From positions 1-8,088 of the forward strand of contig DATKCN010000343.1 in NCBI GenBank assembly GCA_035513175.1: a DNA stretch of 8,088 nucleotides, written 5' to 3'. Each line of letters opens with the position of its first letter. Within the stretch, counting starts at the first letter, position 1. The DNA comes from DATKCN01 sp035513175 (GTDB lineage Bacteria; Chloroflexota; Chloroflexia; Thermomicrobiales; CFX8). Positions 6,311 through 8,088 of this stretch are shown here, piece by piece. The notes below the pieces were generated by a model. That model made no database searches, was not told the DNA's origin, and saw only the letters and a program-made list of their open reading frames with translations. The position numbers and the translations under genes are program-made.

Positions 6311-8088
6311 GGTTCATCCTCCCTAACGGGAGGATGTGCGTGTCCTCCGGGTTGCATGACAGGGGACCCGTTGCTCGATAACACCGCTAGCAGCGGCGCG
6401 AGCGTTTCCCGAATGCGACCTGTCATAACTGTCAGTGTCCATCCTCGTCTCTGGGACCAGATGTCGTTGAGGGCCGCATGTCCCAGCAGCGTGAGCAGCT
6501 CACCATGAAGCTGGTCAACTCTCGCCTGCTCGGCAGGTGATAGACGAATGCCGGACTCCTCGCGGACCGTTGCGCTGGCAGCGGCCAGTTGGGCTGCGAG
6601 ATCCCACTGGCCGTAGTTGCTGGCCAGCCGTGCCAGACCATCGAAGACGGGGTAGATTTCGCTCCGAAAGTCAAGCGCTTCCGAGATGACGAGGCTTGCC
6701 ATCAGGTTGTCCCAGGCGGCGTGATACTCGGCCTGTTCCAAGCGGACGAGTCCCAGCTGGCCGCGCGCCCAGGCGACACCCTGCAGGTCATCGAGCCCAT
6801 CCCAGATGGCGACGCACTGTTCGAGTCGTTGCGCAGCGGTGTCGAGGTCACCCGTCTGGATATCGGTCAGCGCCAGGAATCCCAATGTGTCGGCGATGCC
6901 CTGTTCGTTTCGCAGCTCGCGATTGGTCGTCAGGCTGCGCTGCAGGAGGGCGCGGGCGTCATCGATCTTTCCTCGCTGGAGGGCGATGTGGCCCAGGTTG
7001 ACCAGTCCGTCGGCGGCGCGCTTACGGTCGCGGATCTGATGACTGATTGCCAGGCTGGCACGGGTTGCGTCGTAGGCACGCTCGAAGTCTCCTGCCGCGC
7101 GCGCCAGGAAGCTGGCAGCGATCAACGCGTCGGCGCGCAGCGCCGGGTAGAACGCGCTGTGCGGCAGATCGGCGACGGCGACTGCCTGCTCGTAGCCTTC
7201 CTGAAGGCGTCCGCGGCTGGCCCAGGTCAGCCGTAGAACGCTTACCAGTCTCAAAGCCGGCTCTGCGTTGCCCTGCTCGCGTAGCCACGCCAGCGCGGCG
7301 CGGATGTTGTCAACTTCCCGTTCCATCCGCTTCAGCCAGGCTGCCTGATCGGATCCTTCGAGATGCGACTCGGCCTGCTCGGCCAGCCGGACGACCCAGG
7401 CAGCGTGCCGATCTCGGATAGTCGCTTCCTCGCCACTATCTGCCAGCCGCTCCATCCCGAACTCACGAATCGTCTCCAGCATCCCGAAGCGAACCTCTCC
7501 ATCCGGATGAACCAGCTGGGTAATGAGGTTCTGGTCGACCAAAGATTCGAGATCTCCAAGCGTGTCGGGGGAGGCGACCGGCACGCTAGCCACTGCCTCG
7601 GCCGCGTCGAGCGTCCAGCCACCGGCGAACACACTCAGACGTGTGAAGAACTGCTGCGCGCCCGCATCGAGCAGATCGACGCTCCATTGGATCGTCGCGC
7701 GAATCGTCTGCTGCCGTGCCGGAAGATCGAGCGGTCCGGATGCCAGCAGCTCCAACGGTCGTTTCAGCCGGCTGAGTATGGCTTCCGGTGTGAGCAGCCT
7801 GCTACGGGCGGCCGCAAGTTCGATTGCCAGCGGCAAACCTGCCAGGCGGCGGCAGATAGCGTCGACGGTCACGGCCTTCTCATGCGTCAACTGGAACTGG
7901 CGCTGAACCGCTCGCGACCGCGCAACGAAGAGCGCAACGGCATCGGCCACTGTGCCCGGCTCAGCGTCGTCGGCGATCGCCAGCGGCGGGACAGGGTATT
8001 CCCGCTCACCACGCAATCGAAGCCGGACGCGGCTGGTGACGAGCGCCTTCAGTGACGGCGCCTGCTCCAGGAGCGAGGCGATGTCCCG
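6301..8088 (-). CDS. NB-ARC ATPase / TPR transcriptional regulator (5' partial)
   Basis: The frame runs to the right edge, so the N-terminus is missing; 595 residues are visible. The segment starts inside the nucleotide-binding domain with DIASLLEQAPSLKALVTSR, the sensor/TSR motif of AfsR- and MalT-like STAND ATPases. EYPVPPLAI and ALFVARSRAV follow, then GLPLAIELAAARSRLL (about 84-99), the GLPL motif. A winged-helix-like part contains FFTRLSVFAGGW. The rest, to about residue 550, is helical TPR repeats (for example LVNLGHIALQRGKIDDARALLQRSL). Such proteins switch on ATP and ligand binding. There is no LuxR-type HTH at the C-terminus, which ends shortly after a helix RIRETLAPLLAVL, so a DNA-binding domain (XRE, SARP/BTAD) or a cyclase-like domain would have to lie before the window edge. 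Walker A and B are not visible. It is the first visible gene of the - strand run and may control the oxidase operon. Confidence 0.88.
   Translation of the reverse strand, partial: RDIASLLEQAPSLKALVTSRVRLRLRGEREYPVPPLAIADDAEPGTVADAVALFVARSRAVQRQFQLTHEKAVTVDAICRRLAGLPLAIELAAARSRLLTPEAILSRLKRPLELLASGPLDLPARQQTIRATIQWSVDLLDAGAQQFFTRLSVFAGGWTLDAAEAVASVPVASPDTLGDLESLVDQNLITQLVHPDGEVRFGMLETIREFGMERLADSGEEATIRDRHAAWVVRLAEQAESHLEGSDQAAWLKRMEREVDNIRAALAWLREQGNAEPALRLVSVLRLTWASRGRLQEGYEQAVAVADLPHSAFYPALRADALIAASFLARAAGDFERAYDATRASLAISHQIRDRKRAADGLVNLGHIALQRGKIDDARALLQRSLTTNRELRNEQGIADTLGFLALTDIQTGDLDTAAQRLEQCVAIWDGLDDLQGVAWARGQLGLVRLEQAEYHAAWDNLMASLVISEALDFRSEIYPVFDGLARLASNYGQWDLAAQLAAASATVREESGIRLSPAEQARVDQLHGELLTLLGHAALNDIWSQRRGWTLTVMTGRIRETLAPLLAVLSSNGSPVMQPGGHAHPPVREDEPTD
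6315..6336. repeat. Perfect 9-bp-stem inverted repeat at the end of the regulator gene
   Basis: CATCCTCCC (6315-6323), loop TAAC, then GGGAGGATG (6328-6336) form a strong GC-rich hairpin inside the last codons of the regulator. The loop region carries a third CTAACG hexamer in inverse orientation to the tandem pair. No T-run follows within the gene, so simple intrinsic termination is doubtful. It could reduce read-through into the oxidase gene, protect the mRNA end, or be an operator half. Confidence 0.5.

Noticed and set aside
6231..6317. 29-residue N-terminal extension of the oxidase
   Set aside because: It overlaps the regulator's end, has no ribosome site and is not conserved-looking; ATG 6230 is better placed.
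7363..8055. 230-residue + strand frame antisense to the regulator
   Set aside because: The opposite strand carries clear NB-ARC motifs; this frame shows no recognisable domain.

Overview
This is a high-GC bacterial window with strong G/C preference at third codon positions. The mix of genes fits a Chloroflexota organism, perhaps class Thermomicrobia: a TolB/PD40-type propeller protein, a large NB-ARC plus TPR regulator, FAD oxidoreductases and small four-helix membrane proteins. That placement is an inference from gene style. No rRNA, tRNA, CRISPR array, transposase or phage gene was seen.

Left part (1-3064): a beta-propeller protein on the + strand enters from outside the window and ends at 1812. 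It converges with a FAD-dependent monooxygenase-like gene on the - strand (3064 to 1793), and the two coding 3' ends overlap by 20 bp. Middle part (3065-4403): a 180-bp divergent spacer leads to a small membrane protein on + (3245-3685), then a second small membrane protein on + (3946-4329). Between these two, a possible small two-helix membrane ORF lies on the - strand, with an unclear start. A perfect palindrome at 4357-4380 separates the + genes from the - genes to the right.

Right part (4404-8088): three - strand genes form a likely operon. In transcription order they are a large NB-ARC/TPR regulator (5' end outside the window), a berberine-bridge-enzyme-like (BBE-like) FAD-linked oxidase, and a SnoaL/NTF2-like small protein. 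The spacers are only 70 and 60 bp. The regulator-to-oxidase junction holds a tandem 11-bp repeat carrying CTAACG, a third inverted copy of the hexamer, and a 9-bp-stem hairpin. This is the least explained piece of sequence in the window and could be an operator for the adjacent regulator.

Taken together, the right half looks like a regulated small redox module: a flavoprotein oxidase with an NTF2-fold partner next to its putative controller. A second flavoprotein lies nearby. Substrates cannot be read from the sequence, and no polyketide synthase, NRPS or other scaffold-building enzyme is present here. I see no clearly novel defence or mobile system. The most unusual items are the repeat cluster at 6286-6336, the uncharacterised C-terminal half of the propeller protein, and the ambiguous - strand ORF at 3618-3959.
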